IMG/VR virus record: IMGVR_UViG_3300028388_002543
Location: 1 to 20,445 of that record
Length of the DNA: 20,445 bases
DNA from: a virus
Strand: one strand, 5' to 3'
The notes below the pieces were generated by a model. The model searched no databases, had not been told where the DNA came from, and was given only the letters and a program-made list of their open reading frames with translations. Shown one piece after another: positions 1 to 5,148 of this stretch; within the stretch, counting starts at the first letter, position 1; every line of letters begins with the position of its first letter. The position numbers and the translations under genes were made by a program.

Positions 1-67
1 CCTTGTACTGCGCGTGCTCGAACAGCGAGGGGAATGACAACCGGACGTTCTTCAGTACAACTTTCAT
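1..67 (-). CDS. DUF2815-type single-stranded DNA-binding protein (N-terminal fragment)
   Basis: Only the first 22 codons lie in the window; the gene runs off the left edge. The start is the ATG at 65-67, preceded on the minus strand by a purine-rich AAGGAAA ribosome site. The visible N-terminus, MKVVLKNVRLSFPSLFEH, matches the usual opening of DUF2815 proteins, which are phage single-strand DNA-binding proteins with an OB-like fold. It lies 20 bases downstream of the DUF2800 nuclease gene in the same direction. That pairing is common in phage replication/recombination modules and strengthens the call. The family assignment rests on a short stretch, so it is likely but not certain. Confidence 0.75.
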   Translation of the reverse strand, partial: MKVVLKNVRLSFPSLFEHAQYK

Positions 68-87
68 AGCGTTTTCCTTTCTTGGGA

Positions 88-1167
88 TTATGTGGCGTCG
101 AAATCATCGGCCACGGGTGATAGTGCTGGGCGATCATCGTCGTCCACCACCAGTGACGGTGAGCCAGCAGGCTTGATTGTCAGCTCGCTCATCGTTTTCT
201 TGTCGAGAAGCTTGTCGGCTTTAGTGATGCCAATCAGCTTCTGCTCGAATGCGTCATCGCCTAGCAGCGAATACAGCTCGTCCTCAATGCCGGCTCGCCA
301 CTTACGCTGACTGCGGCCTCGCACTAGCTTCAGACCCTTGGGGATATGGCCCTCCTGAGCGCGTTCTAAGGCGTGCTTGTAGACCGTCCTCAGCCATGTC
401 TCGATCATGGGCTTGTACTCAACGACCCGTGCGATCTGCTCTGGCGTCAGCGCCTCCGGCGCCGGGGGATCTGCAAAGTCACTCATGGCGACCTCGTGCA
501 TCTGATCGTGCAGCGCAGGGCACTGGGGCGCGAACGGGCAGTACTTGCAGTTGGACTGGGTGGGATTGAACGTGCCACCCGCCATCGCCTGCTCCGCTGC
601 GATCTCCATCTCCCGACCGAAGTCGAACAGCTCAGAGGGCGCCACAACGTGCACAGCGTAGTGTCCGATCGGGGGCTGCACGATGTGCAGGTGAACGCTG
701 TTGATGCGCCCAGCGGCGCCTGACGCCTTCTGAGACAGCCCTATCAGCGCTCCCAGCGCATACGCATTGAGCTGCGGTCCGTTTGGATCAACACGCAGCG
801 AGCCAGTCTTGAGGTCAATGACGTGCAGCTCGTCGTCACCGATGACGATCGCGTCGGCGGTGCCCTTCATGTCGGGCACGAAGTCGCTGAGATCAACGCG
901 CTCCTCAACCAGCAGCTCAGCCTTATTGAACCGATCAGTCACGCCGTCGATGTAATCAAGGTACGCCTGCACGTCTTGATCATCAGAGTCAAAGCCAGTG
1001 CGCAAGCAGTGCTCAGCCTCCTCGTGCTTCGCTGTGCCGATCTTCGCAGCCTCTCCCGGGTCAGACTCCGGGATGTCCTTGGACGCCAGCACAGAGGCTG
1101 TGCAGCCGTCTGGCCCCATGATGCGGTGAAGCATCGAGGGGCTGATCAGTGAATGAGTGTCAGGCAT
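88..1167 (-). CDS. DUF2800 Cas4-like PD-(D/E)XK nuclease with Fe-S cluster motif
   Basis: A 359-aa protein of the DUF2800 family, phage exonuclease-like proteins related to RecB/Cas4 nucleases that probably process DNA ends for recombination or replication. Visible nuclease motifs are H48-x3-E52, D105 in GTADAI, D118-L-K120 in HVIDLKTG and the Q132LNAY136 helix. Four cysteines fit the Cas4/AddB iron-sulfur pattern: C22 near the N-terminus, then C207, C210 and C216 in CKYCPFAPQC. All expected catalytic and cluster residues are present, so it looks intact. The ATG at 1165-1167 has a GGAGA ribosome site in the repeated box described at 1173-1186. It lies downstream of the 109-aa gene and just upstream of the DUF2815 gene, in one leftward transcript. 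The family call is firm; the exact reaction is inferred from relatives. Confidence 0.85.
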   Translation of the reverse strand: MPDTHSLISPSMLHRIMGPDGCTASVLASKDIPESDPGEAAKIGTAKHEEAEHCLRTGFDSDDQDVQAYLDYIDGVTDRFNKAELLVEERVDLSDFVPDMKGTADAIVIGDDELHVIDLKTGSLRVDPNGPQLNAYALGALIGLSQKASGAAGRINSVHLHIVQPPIGHYAVHVVAPSELFDFGREMEIAAEQAMAGGTFNPTQSNCKYCPFAPQCPALHDQMHEVAMSDFADPPAPEALTPEQIARVVEYKPMIETWLRTVYKHALERAQEGHIPKGLKLVRGRSQRKWRAGIEDELYSLLGDDAFEQKLIGITKADKLLDKKTMSELTIKPAGSPSLVVDDDDRPALSPVADDFDAT

Positions 1168-1172
1168 TGGTG

Positions 1173-1186
1173 TTCTCCGGTTGGGG
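1173..1186 (-). promoter_or_regulatory. Repeated ribosome-binding box, copy 1
   Basis: The minus-strand 14-mer CCCCAACCGGAGAA lies just upstream of the DUF2800 start and contains its GGAGA Shine-Dalgarno. The same 14-mer recurs at 2310-2323 upstream of the 81-aa gene. Identical ribosome sites in front of unrelated genes suggest shared translation control or a common cassette boundary. Confidence 0.55.
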
Positions 1187-1191
1187 GTGGA

Positions 1192-1205
1192 GCCGCTTAC
1201 GCGGC
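1192..1205 (-). repeat. Stop-codon palindrome, copy 1
   Basis: The 14-bp sequence GCCGCGTAAGCGGC on the minus strand holds the TAA stop of the 109-aa gene between two complementary 5-bp arms. An identical copy at 2052-2065 holds the stop of the 81-aa gene, and both proteins end Ala-Ala-stop. There is no T-tract, so this is not a standard terminator. It may protect the mRNA end or be a relic of cassette shuffling. Confidence 0.6.
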
Positions 1206-1526
1206 CATGCTGTTAGCGGCTTGGATGTCGGTGCTGATCGTCCAGTGGTCGTCGAGGTGAGCGCCGAGAAAGCCGCCACACTTCGACTTAGTGACGATGG
1301 CGTTCAGATCAACAGCGATGAAGTAGCGGCCATTGGCCAGTTGCAAAACCTCGACGGGAGCGTTCTCAACCTCCCAGTAGTCGGCAAGGTTCTGGCTGAC
1401 TTTGCCTGCAACACTTGCGGCAAATTTCTCGCTCTTGTAGGTGCGGAGGCCACTCTTGTTCTCGATCAGACGAGCTTCAGCGCGAGCGATGGTGTGGGCG
1501 ATTCGATCAGTGTAAGTGATGTTCAT
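1197..1526 (-). CDS. Hypothetical 109-aa early protein
   Basis: I do not recognise this protein. It is soluble, with no signal peptide or membrane segment. An N-terminal part rich in Lys/Arg and Ala (about residues 1-45) is followed by an alternating, probably beta-rich part (about 50-80, including APVEVLQLANGRYFIAVDL). The ATG at 1524-1526 has a modest GAGAGAGAC ribosome site. It is the first gene after the promoter at 1577-1605 and its structured leader. It shares its stop-codon palindrome with the 81-aa gene at 2057-2302, although the two proteins are not visibly similar. The DUF2800 nuclease follows in the same direction, so a replication, recombination or host-takeover role is possible but only inferred. 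Confidence 0.7.
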   Translation of the reverse strand: MNITYTDRIAHTIARAEARLIENKSGLRTYKSEKFAASVAGKVSQNLADYWEVENAPVEVLQLANGRYFIAVDLNAIVTKSKCGGFLGAHLDDHWTISTDIQAANSMAA

Positions 1527-1548
1527 TGTCAGTCTCTCTCTGGTTTGG

Positions 1549-1567
1549 GGCCAACCTCGCGTCAGCC
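1549..1567 (-). ncRNA. 5' leader hairpin, copy A
   Basis: The leftward transcript can form a 7-bp stem: arm GGCUGAC, loop GCGAG, arm GUUGGCC, with one U-G and one G-U pair. Copy B at 2322-2340 has the same left arm and loop but a perfectly Watson-Crick right arm, GUCAGCC. The two changed bases keep the pairing through wobbles, which suggests the RNA structure matters. The hairpin sits about 15 nt past the likely -10 element, at the 5' end of the mRNA, so it may stabilise the message or bind a regulator. Calling it a leader element is inference. Confidence 0.5.
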
Positions 1568-1579
1568 GATGTAGAGATA
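1554..1579 (-). repeat. 26-bp promoter/leader direct repeat, copy A
   Basis: These 26 bases are identical to 2327-2352 and extend with mismatches on the gene side. The repeat covers the edge of each predicted -10 element, the likely transcription start and most of the leader hairpin, so both early leftward transcripts start with nearly the same RNA. Confidence 0.85.
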
Positions 1580-1605
1580 CTGCCTGAGCAGATCTATAGT
1601 GTCAA
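1577..1605 (-). promoter_or_regulatory. Leftward sigma70-like promoter for the 109-aa gene and DUF2800/DUF2815 genes
   Basis: On the minus strand a consensus -35 TTGACA (1600-1605) is followed after 17 bp by CAGTAT (1577-1582) as the -10. The -10 is weak, with TATCTC a few bases further on as an alternative. It lies right after the terminator at 1615-1643 and carries the same leader as the promoter at 2350-2378, which argues it is real. Confidence 0.6.
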
Positions 1606-1614
1606 TAACTTATT

Positions 1615-1643
1615 GAAAAAAAGTTGGTGGCCGCGGCCACCAG
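1615..1643 (-). terminator. Rho-independent terminator after the secreted repeat protein
   Basis: On the minus strand a GC-rich stem, TGGTGGC-CGCG-GCCACCA (1625-1642), is followed by AAC and seven T residues (1616-1622). It begins six bases past the stop of the gene at 1649-2029 and ends before the next promoter's -35, so it separates two leftward transcription units. Confidence 0.85.
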
Positions 1644-1648
1644 CTCGA

Positions 1649-2029
1649 TCAGTTGCAGTAGGTAGTGCCCAGAGACTGGCGGCAGCGGATTGTCGTGCCG
1701 TTGCTGAACGTGTGTGTTGTCGTGCCCAGCGTCGTGCGGCTCGTGCCTGTAGTGCCATCGCTGAAGTTGTGGTACGTCGTGCCCAGAGAGCTGCGGCTGG
1801 TGCCTGTGACGCCATTGTTCAGGTTGTGGTACGTCGTGCCCAGAGAGTTGCGGCTGGTGCCGTTCAGCCCGGTCCCACCAATGTTGTTGTGGTAGGTGGT
1901 TCCCAGAGAGCTGCGGCCGGTATAGCCGTCAGATCCGTATACGGTCCCGAGACTCTCCCGGTAGGTGGTCTGAGCGGCGGCCGCTGTAGATAGCGCGGCG
2001 ACAAGTATTGCGGTTGCAAATCGGATCAT
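1649..2029 (-). CDS. Secreted tandem-repeat protein of unknown function
   Basis: A 126-aa protein with a clear Sec signal peptide: Arg3, a hydrophobic core (about residues 4-18) and a likely cut near A19/Q20. The mature part is six imperfect repeats built on SLGTTYHN...GTSR, with LGT motifs at residues 27, 42, 63, 82, 101 and 120, mostly 19-21 residues apart. It is rich in Thr, Ser, Gly and Asn, suggesting a short beta-repeat structure. Two cysteines near the C-terminus (RCRQSLGTTYCN) could form a disulfide once exported. The ATG at 2027-2029 has a strong AGGAGA site six bases upstream. It follows the 81-aa gene in a leftward unit closed by the terminator at 1615-1643. I do not recognise a function; export suggests action in the envelope, for example on superinfecting phage or cell-surface properties, but this is inference. 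Confidence 0.8.
   Translation of the reverse strand: MIRFATAILVAALSTAAAAQTTYRESLGTVYGSDGYTGRSSLGTTYHNNIGGTGLNGTSRNSLGTTYHNLNNGVTGTSRSSLGTTYHNFSDGTTGTSRTTLGTTTHTFSNGTTIRCRQSLGTTYCN
1652..1957 (-). repeat. Degenerate tandem repeats of about 57-63 bp inside the secreted protein gene
   Basis: Successive units share the plus-strand core GTCGTGCCCAGAGAG or close variants and encode SLGTTYHN-type repeats. The nucleotide similarity among the middle units makes the array prone to unit gain or loss while keeping the reading frame. Confidence 0.8.
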
Positions 2030-2051
2030 GATGATCTCCTCAGTTGGTGGT

Positions 2052-2065
2052 GCCGCTTACGCGGC
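2052..2065 (-). repeat. Stop-codon palindrome, copy 2
   Basis: Identical to 1192-1205 and again centred on the TAA stop of a small early gene that ends Ala-Ala. The bases just downstream are also similar in both copies (CACC then CAAC). Confidence 0.6.
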
Positions 2066-2302
2066 GTCGTAGTGGCGCTGAACGCCACACAGAACCTCAT
2101 AGATGACCTCGTCCCAAAACTCAGAGGCGGATCCGCAGTACCAGCTAATGCAGATGACGCTGCACTCAGTGTAGTCCCAGATGAAACCCTCTGGCGCGTC
2201 GATGACGATGTGCTTCTCGCGGGGACCGATCTCTGTCACGTCCCAATCGACCTCGCCGTTGAACGCCGCGATCGCTTCCAGTGCTTTTGCTTTCGTTGCC
2301 AT
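2057..2302 (-). CDS. Hypothetical 81-aa acidic early protein
   Basis: I do not recognise this protein. It is small and acidic, with an Ala/Lys-rich N-terminal helix (about residues 1-15), a probable beta section (DWDVTEIGPREKHIVIDA) and a Cys/Trp-rich C-terminal half that includes EFWDEVIYEVL. There is no signal peptide. I chose the ATG at 2300-2302 because GGAG lies nine bases upstream; a TTG two codons earlier would be too close to that site. It is the first gene of the leftward transcript from the promoter at 2350-2378 and has the structured leader at 2322-2340. Being first next to the divergent control region suggests an immediate-early role such as host takeover, but that is inference. 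Confidence 0.7.
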   Translation of the reverse strand: MATKAKALEAIAAFNGEVDWDVTEIGPREKHIVIDAPEGFIWDYTECSVICISWYCGSASEFWDEVIYEVLCGVQRHYDAA

Positions 2303-2309
2303 AATCAAA

Positions 2310-2323
2310 TTCTCCGGTTGGGG
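2310..2323 (-). promoter_or_regulatory. Repeated ribosome-binding box, copy 2
   Basis: Identical 14-mer to 1173-1186 (CCCCAACCGGAGAA on the minus strand). It supplies the GGAG for the ATG at 2300-2302 and overlaps the 3' base of the leader hairpin, so folding of the leader could affect ribosome access. Confidence 0.55.
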
Positions 2324-2340
2324 CTGACCTCGCGTCAGCC
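2322..2340 (-). ncRNA. 5' leader hairpin, copy B
   Basis: The leftward transcript contains GGCUGAC-GCGAG-GUCAGCC, a perfect 7-bp stem with a 5-nt loop just after the predicted start of transcription. It corresponds to copy A at 1549-1567, where two stem positions changed but pairing is kept by wobbles. Confidence 0.55.
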
Positions 2341-2352
2341 GATGTAGAGATA
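2327..2352 (-). repeat. 26-bp promoter/leader direct repeat, copy B
   Basis: Identical to 1554-1579. It runs from the gene-side arm of the leader hairpin to the edge of the -10 element. Confidence 0.85.
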
Positions 2353-2378
2353 TTAGGGGATAACTCTGATGGCGTCAA
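2350..2378 (-). promoter_or_regulatory. Main leftward early promoter
   Basis: On the minus strand TTGACG (2373-2378) is followed by a 17-bp spacer and TAATAT (2350-2355), close to sigma70 consensus. It drives the 81-aa gene and the secreted repeat protein. A second possible -35/-10 pair (TTGACT at 2412-2417, TAAATT 16 bp later) lies upstream, so the region may hold tandem promoters. The repressor encoded at 2464 is the obvious candidate regulator. Confidence 0.65.
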
Positions 2379-2398
2379 CACTTTATTTCAATTTATTT

Positions 2399-2426
2399 TT
2401 GTTGCCCGCCAAGTCAATAATATGTT
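2399..2426 (+). promoter_or_regulatory. Possible rightward promoter for the repressor and primase-helicase genes
   Basis: TTGTTG (2399-2404), a 16-bp spacer and TATGTT (2421-2426) form a weak sigma70-like promoter pointing at the repressor gene. It is the best match in an AT-rich divergent gap. Imperfect arms GGCG-TCAAC (2371-2379) and GTTGCC-CGCC (2401-2410) face each other across the gap and could be part of an operator, but this is weak. Confidence 0.35.
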
Positions 2427-2463
2427 TAACTCCGCAGCTCACCCAACCACAGGAGGAAATGCG

Positions 2464-2667
2464 GTGAATCTACATTGGGAAATGGTATCAACCGAGTACA
2501 GCGATGCTGAGCTTAGCGATTTGCTGGGCGTAACGCGGCAGCGTATCCATGCCGCGAAAAAGAAGGGAGACATGCCGGCGCACTGGGCGGCGCAGATCCA
2601 TCGCGCAACAGAGGGCAGGATCAGGGCCGAGAAACTGCGGCCTGACATTTTCGGTGGGGTGATTTGA
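2464..2667 (+). CDS. Cro/YdaS-like helix-turn-helix regulator
   Basis: A 67-aa DNA-binding protein. The segment SDAELSDLLGVTRQRIHAAK (about residues 15-34) is a helix-turn-helix, and the C-terminal GRIRAEKLRPDIF is typical of YdaS/Cro-like phage regulators, where RPDIF or RPDIY near the end is a hallmark. I use the GTG at 2464 because a perfect AGGAGG (2451-2456) lies seven bases upstream; the ATG at 2422 has no ribosome site and probably overlaps the promoter. It sits beside the divergent control region and directly upstream of the primase-helicase gene, with its stop adjoining that gene's start. It probably represses the leftward and/or rightward early promoters. No CI-like partner or integrase is visible here, so I cannot say whether the phage is temperate. 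Confidence 0.8.
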   Translation: MNLHWEMVSTEYSDAELSDLLGVTRQRIHAAKKKGDMPAHWAAQIHRATEGRIRAEKLRPDIFGGVI

Positions 2668-4563
2668 GTGATGCCGGCCACAGCGTTCCCGGTGCTCGTG
2701 CAGAAGAACGAGCAGACAGGTCGGTGGGAGAAGAAGCCAGCGGTCTCTGGGTGGCAGCACAGCACCCAGAAGGCGAGCGAGATCCGCACGCCCAACATCG
2801 GCTTCAACGTGCCCAACAACCGCATCATCGTCGACGTGGACCTGCACAAAAACCCCAACGTCAAGGATGAGATCCGCGAGAAGTTCGGCATTGTCTGCAA
2901 TGAGGAGTCGCTGCTGCAGCGCACGATCAGCGGCGGCGAGCATCACGCATTCGCTGTCGACCCAGACTTCGAGTATGTGCAGGGATCTGATCTTGGTGGC
3001 GTCATAGGCTTCGACACACGATGCGCCGGCCGCGGCTGGATCTGCAGCGGTGAGGGCTATGACCTGCAGTGTGATGCGATCGATGCCCGCATGGATCACT
3101 TCACGATCCCAGAGCTGCCAGCGTCCGCGCTGGCACTGCTGGCCAAGAGCCCTGAGACCAGCACCGTCCGTGAGACTCAGCCGGCGCCGGAGCCCGCAAA
3201 GCTTCGCAATCTCGACATGGACGAGCTGCGCGATGCGCTCATGCACATCGACGACGACTCATATGAGATGTGGTACAGGATAGGCGGGGCGCTTCACAGC
3301 GTGCCCAGTGGATTCCTGCTGTTCGATGAATGGTCCCAGCTCAGCCCCAAGTACAATGCCAAAGACGTGGAGAAAAAGTGGTATCAGACATCAGACATCA
3401 CGGGAGTGAATGTCGAGACAATATTCTACCACGCTCGTGAATGCGGGTGGCGTCCAGAGCGAACTGAAATTGACGGATATAGCGATTCTGACTTCGATGG
3501 CGAGGTGCAGGGTGGCGTCACAGGCTCTCAGAAGACTCTGGAGCCATTTCGCTACGAGTCTAGTGGGTATGTAAGGCTCCCGCGTTTCTGCCTTGAGGGG
3601 CTTATTCAGGAGGGTCTGGTGGCGTTTGCGGGCCAGAGCGGTCTGGGCAAGACACTGACCATTGTCCCTATGGCTGTGGCGGCTACCGGCCTGTTCCCGA
3701 GCTATCACGCGCAGCCACTGATGCCTAAGACGGTTCACTACTTCGCGGAAGATCCATTGCAGGTCGAGCGCTGCCTGCGGGCCATGTCTGATGACGGCCT
3801 GATAACGCTGGACGATACGTTCAGGGAGCGGTTCGTGCTGCATGAGGCCAAGCGCCGGTCTGAGCGCAAGTGGGCGGCAATTGGCCAGATGGATCTGGGT
3901 GAGAACCCGCTGGTGGTCATGGACACAGTGAGCGCCAACTGCGACATCGAGAACGAGAACGACGCCACGGCCGTGGGCAGGCTGCTGTTCGCTCTCAGGC
4001 AGCGTGTCAGGTGCAGTATCTGGCTCATAGGGCATATCGCCAAGGCTCAGATAAACAGCGAGCAGGTCACCATGCGCGGCTCTGGCGCTTTCGGGGCTGA
4101 TGCCCAGCAAGCGATAACGCTGACCATCAACCAGCACTCAGAACGTCTCCTGCAGATCAACAAGCACCGCTACGAGCCAGTAGACTACGGCACATCCACT
4201 TCCTACCAGATCACGACGCACACCGTGGCACTGCAGGGGGTCGATGAGCTGGGACAGATTCGGGATGTCACTGGGCGCTACAACCTGATCGAGCCAGATG
4301 ACCCAGAGGCGCGTGAGGCTGCCCGGGAGATGGATGCCGCTGAGCGCGCAGAAGAAACCCGCAGGCGAACCGAGAACACACTTGAGGGCCGGGTGAGTGA
4401 TGCGCTCCAAGAGCACGGTCCAATGAAGAAGTCTCACCTGATGAATACCTGCAGGGGACAGCGGCAGATTCTGGGGGTCGTTATTGATCGTATGGTGCGC
4501 GATGGGACGCTCATCAAAGACGACGACGGCTATATTCGGTCGGCCCAAAATGCCCCGTTTTAG
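2668..4563 (+). CDS. Primase-polymerase/helicase fusion protein
   Basis: A 631-aa replication protein. The N-terminal part (about residues 1-150) looks like a bifunctional primase/polymerase domain: catalytic D56-x-D58 in VDVDLHKN, then SGGEHH (about 89-93). A PriCT-like helical domain follows (about 185-260: LRDALMHI...WYRIGGALH...KKWYQ). The C-terminal half is a RecA/RepA-type ATPase: Walker A GQSGLGKT (322-329), Walker B LVVMD (415-419), IGH (454-456) and an arginine-containing RGSGAFGADAQQ segment (470-481). A winged-helix-like tail (about 575-625) ends the protein. It probably primes and unwinds phage DNA. The start is the GTG at 2668 or the ATG at 2671, right after the repressor stop with GGTGGGG upstream, so the two are probably coupled. 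The inverted-repeat cluster starting at 4565 lies at its 3' end. Confidence 0.88.
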   Translation: MMPATAFPVLVQKNEQTGRWEKKPAVSGWQHSTQKASEIRTPNIGFNVPNNRIIVDVDLHKNPNVKDEIREKFGIVCNEESLLQRTISGGEHHAFAVDPDFEYVQGSDLGGVIGFDTRCAGRGWICSGEGYDLQCDAIDARMDHFTIPELPASALALLAKSPETSTVRETQPAPEPAKLRNLDMDELRDALMHIDDDSYEMWYRIGGALHSVPSGFLLFDEWSQLSPKYNAKDVEKKWYQTSDITGVNVETIFYHARECGWRPERTEIDGYSDSDFDGEVQGGVTGSQKTLEPFRYESSGYVRLPRFCLEGLIQEGLVAFAGQSGLGKTLTIVPMAVAATGLFPSYHAQPLMPKTVHYFAEDPLQVERCLRAMSDDGLITLDDTFRERFVLHEAKRRSERKWAAIGQMDLGENPLVVMDTVSANCDIENENDATAVGRLLFALRQRVRCSIWLIGHIAKAQINSEQVTMRGSGAFGADAQQAITLTINQHSERLLQINKHRYEPVDYGTSTSYQITTHTVALQGVDELGQIRDVTGRYNLIEPDDPEAREAAREMDAAERAEETRRRTENTLEGRVSDALQEHGPMKKSHLMNTCRGQRQILGVVIDRMVRDGTLIKDDDGYIRSAQNAPF

Positions 4564-4564
4564 G

Positions 4565-4613
4565 ATGGTTCTTCCTTTTTCGTTCCCTAGGGAAAGGGGG
4601 GAGGAAGAACCAT
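4565..4613. repeat. Long inverted repeat with nested palindrome
   Basis: Arms ATGGTTCTTCC (4565-4575) and GGAAGAACCAT (4603-4613) are perfect 11-bp complements. Between them is the 12-bp palindrome TTCCCTAGGGAA (4583-4594). It starts two bases after the primase-helicase stop. No T-tract follows on either strand, so it is not an ordinary terminator. Confidence 0.85.
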
Positions 4614-4614
4614 G

Positions 4615-4660
4615 CGGAACGGGGGGCAAAACTTGGGGTTTTGCCCTCCCCCCTGTTCCG
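4615..4660. repeat. Strong GC-rich hairpin
   Basis: CGGAAC then GGGGGG and CAAAAC on the left pair with GTTTTG, CCCCCC and GTTCCG on the right around a short TTGGG loop, with small bulges. It is one of the most stable potential hairpins in the window. What follows is TTCCTGAGAC, not a T-run, and a further small hairpin TTCCTG-AGA-CAGGAA (4661-4675) abuts it. Confidence 0.75.
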
Positions 4661-4700
4661 TTCCTGAGACAGGAAGAACCAAGAGGAACCAGGAAGAACC

Positions 4701-4931
4701 ATGTATAAAATCAATGACTTAGCTCTAAACATGGTTCTTGCTAGATACTCGGGCAAAGGGCCGCAGCATTGGAGGTTCCTTTTCGAAGAATTCACGGCGG
4801 CCGGAGGAACCAAATTTGGAGACAAAATGAGCGCCTATGAGAGACAGTATCCAGACCGGATTAAGGTCATTCGACAGTACGATCTGAGCAGGGGTGCGAT
4901 GGTCGAAATCATACCGAGGGAAAAAAAATGA
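4701..4931 (+). CDS. Hypothetical 76-aa protein
   Basis: I do not recognise this protein. It is small and basic-to-neutral, probably compact and helical at the N-terminus (residues 1-30), with a charged segment AYERQYPDRIKVIRQYD (about 45-61) and a final strand-like AMVEIIPREKK. It has no signal peptide or membrane segment. The ATG at 4701 directly follows a GGAAGAACC motif (4692-4700) whose AGGAAG can act as a close ribosome site. Its stop overlaps the next start (ATGA at 4928-4931), so the two are translationally coupled. Its position between the replication gene and the terminase genes gives no firm hint of function; an HNH-free, toxin-free reading is all I can support. Confidence 0.6.
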   Translation: MYKINDLALNMVLARYSGKGPQHWRFLFEEFTAAGGTKFGDKMSAYERQYPDRIKVIRQYDLSRGAMVEIIPREKK

Positions 4932-5125
4932 GATGGCACGCTGATATGGATACCGACGATTGCCTCATGGCGCTGCAGGCAGCAGTGAGCATGGCCAAGC
5001 GATTTGAGGAGGACACGCTCATCCTGCAGAGCCTGAAGGTGGTCCGTGCCAGCGAGTGGGACGGGCACTACTTGGAGCGCATTCGGTATGATGAGAGCAT
5101 TCGCGGCAACAATGTGTTCAAATAG
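4928..5125 (+). CDS. Hypothetical 65-aa protein
   Basis: I do not recognise this protein. It is short and mostly helical (DDCLMALQAAVSMAKRFEED, about residues 10-29), with a charged C-terminal tail ending RGNNVFK. The ATG overlaps the stop of the preceding gene as ATGA and has GAGGG seven bases upstream (4916-4920), so the start is well supported. It ends 23 bases before the small terminase gene and probably shares its transcript. A role in replication or packaging is possible but unsupported by any motif. Confidence 0.6.
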   Translation: MRWHADMDTDDCLMALQAAVSMAKRFEEDTLILQSLKVVRASEWDGHYLERIRYDESIRGNNVFK

Positions 5126-5148
5126 GCGCTTTGCTGGAGGGTAAGAAT

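Larger units (their letters stand above)
4565..4811. other. Candidate replication origin or control site: GGAAGAACC motif cluster
   Basis: GGAAGAACC occurs at 4603-4611, 4672-4680 and 4692-4700, with its complement GGTTCTTCC at 4567-4575. Shorter relatives lie at 4683-4690 and 4804-4811 (GAGGAACC), 4733-4739 (GGTTCTT) and 4774-4779 (GGTTCC). The copies at 4672 and 4692 are 20 bp apart, about two helical turns. Three hairpins share the same 137 bp. Iteron-like motifs plus hairpins next to a primase-helicase gene are what an origin could look like; a transcription or translation control element is an alternative. The 3' part lies inside the coding region starting at 4701. Confidence 0.4.

Noticed and set aside
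1652-1957. Regular repeats considered as a CRISPR array
   Set aside because: The repeats are degenerate, contiguous, in frame and encode a signal-peptide protein; there are no unique spacers between identical repeats.
1526-1993. Plus-strand repetitive open frame opposite the secreted repeat protein
   Set aside because: Its repeats simply mirror the tandem repeats of the minus-strand gene, and it crosses the terminator and leftward promoter. The minus-strand frame has the signal peptide and ribosome site.
2422-2463. ATG at 2422 as start of the repressor
   Set aside because: It has no ribosome site and overlaps the candidate -10. The GTG at 2464 has a perfect AGGAGG at ideal distance.
2488-3246. 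Long minus-strand open frame (252 codons) antisense to the primase-helicase gene
   Set aside because: It is the complement of a well-supported gene, has no ribosome site or recognisable domain, and its composition is what GC-rich coding DNA gives in a shadow frame. The same applies to long antisense frames at 3391-4137, 5984-6502, 6847-7407, 12658-13101, 17071-17793 and 18830-19636.
4615-4660. Strong hairpin considered as a rho-independent terminator of the primase-helicase transcript
   Set aside because: No T-run follows on either strand, and the hairpin is part of a larger inverted-repeat cluster, so a simple terminator is not supported.
4484-4708. Plus-strand open frame across the inverted-repeat region
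   Set aside because: Half of it lies inside the primase-helicase gene out of frame and the rest is hairpin sequence giving a Gly/Pro/Arg-rich product; there is no suitable ribosome site.
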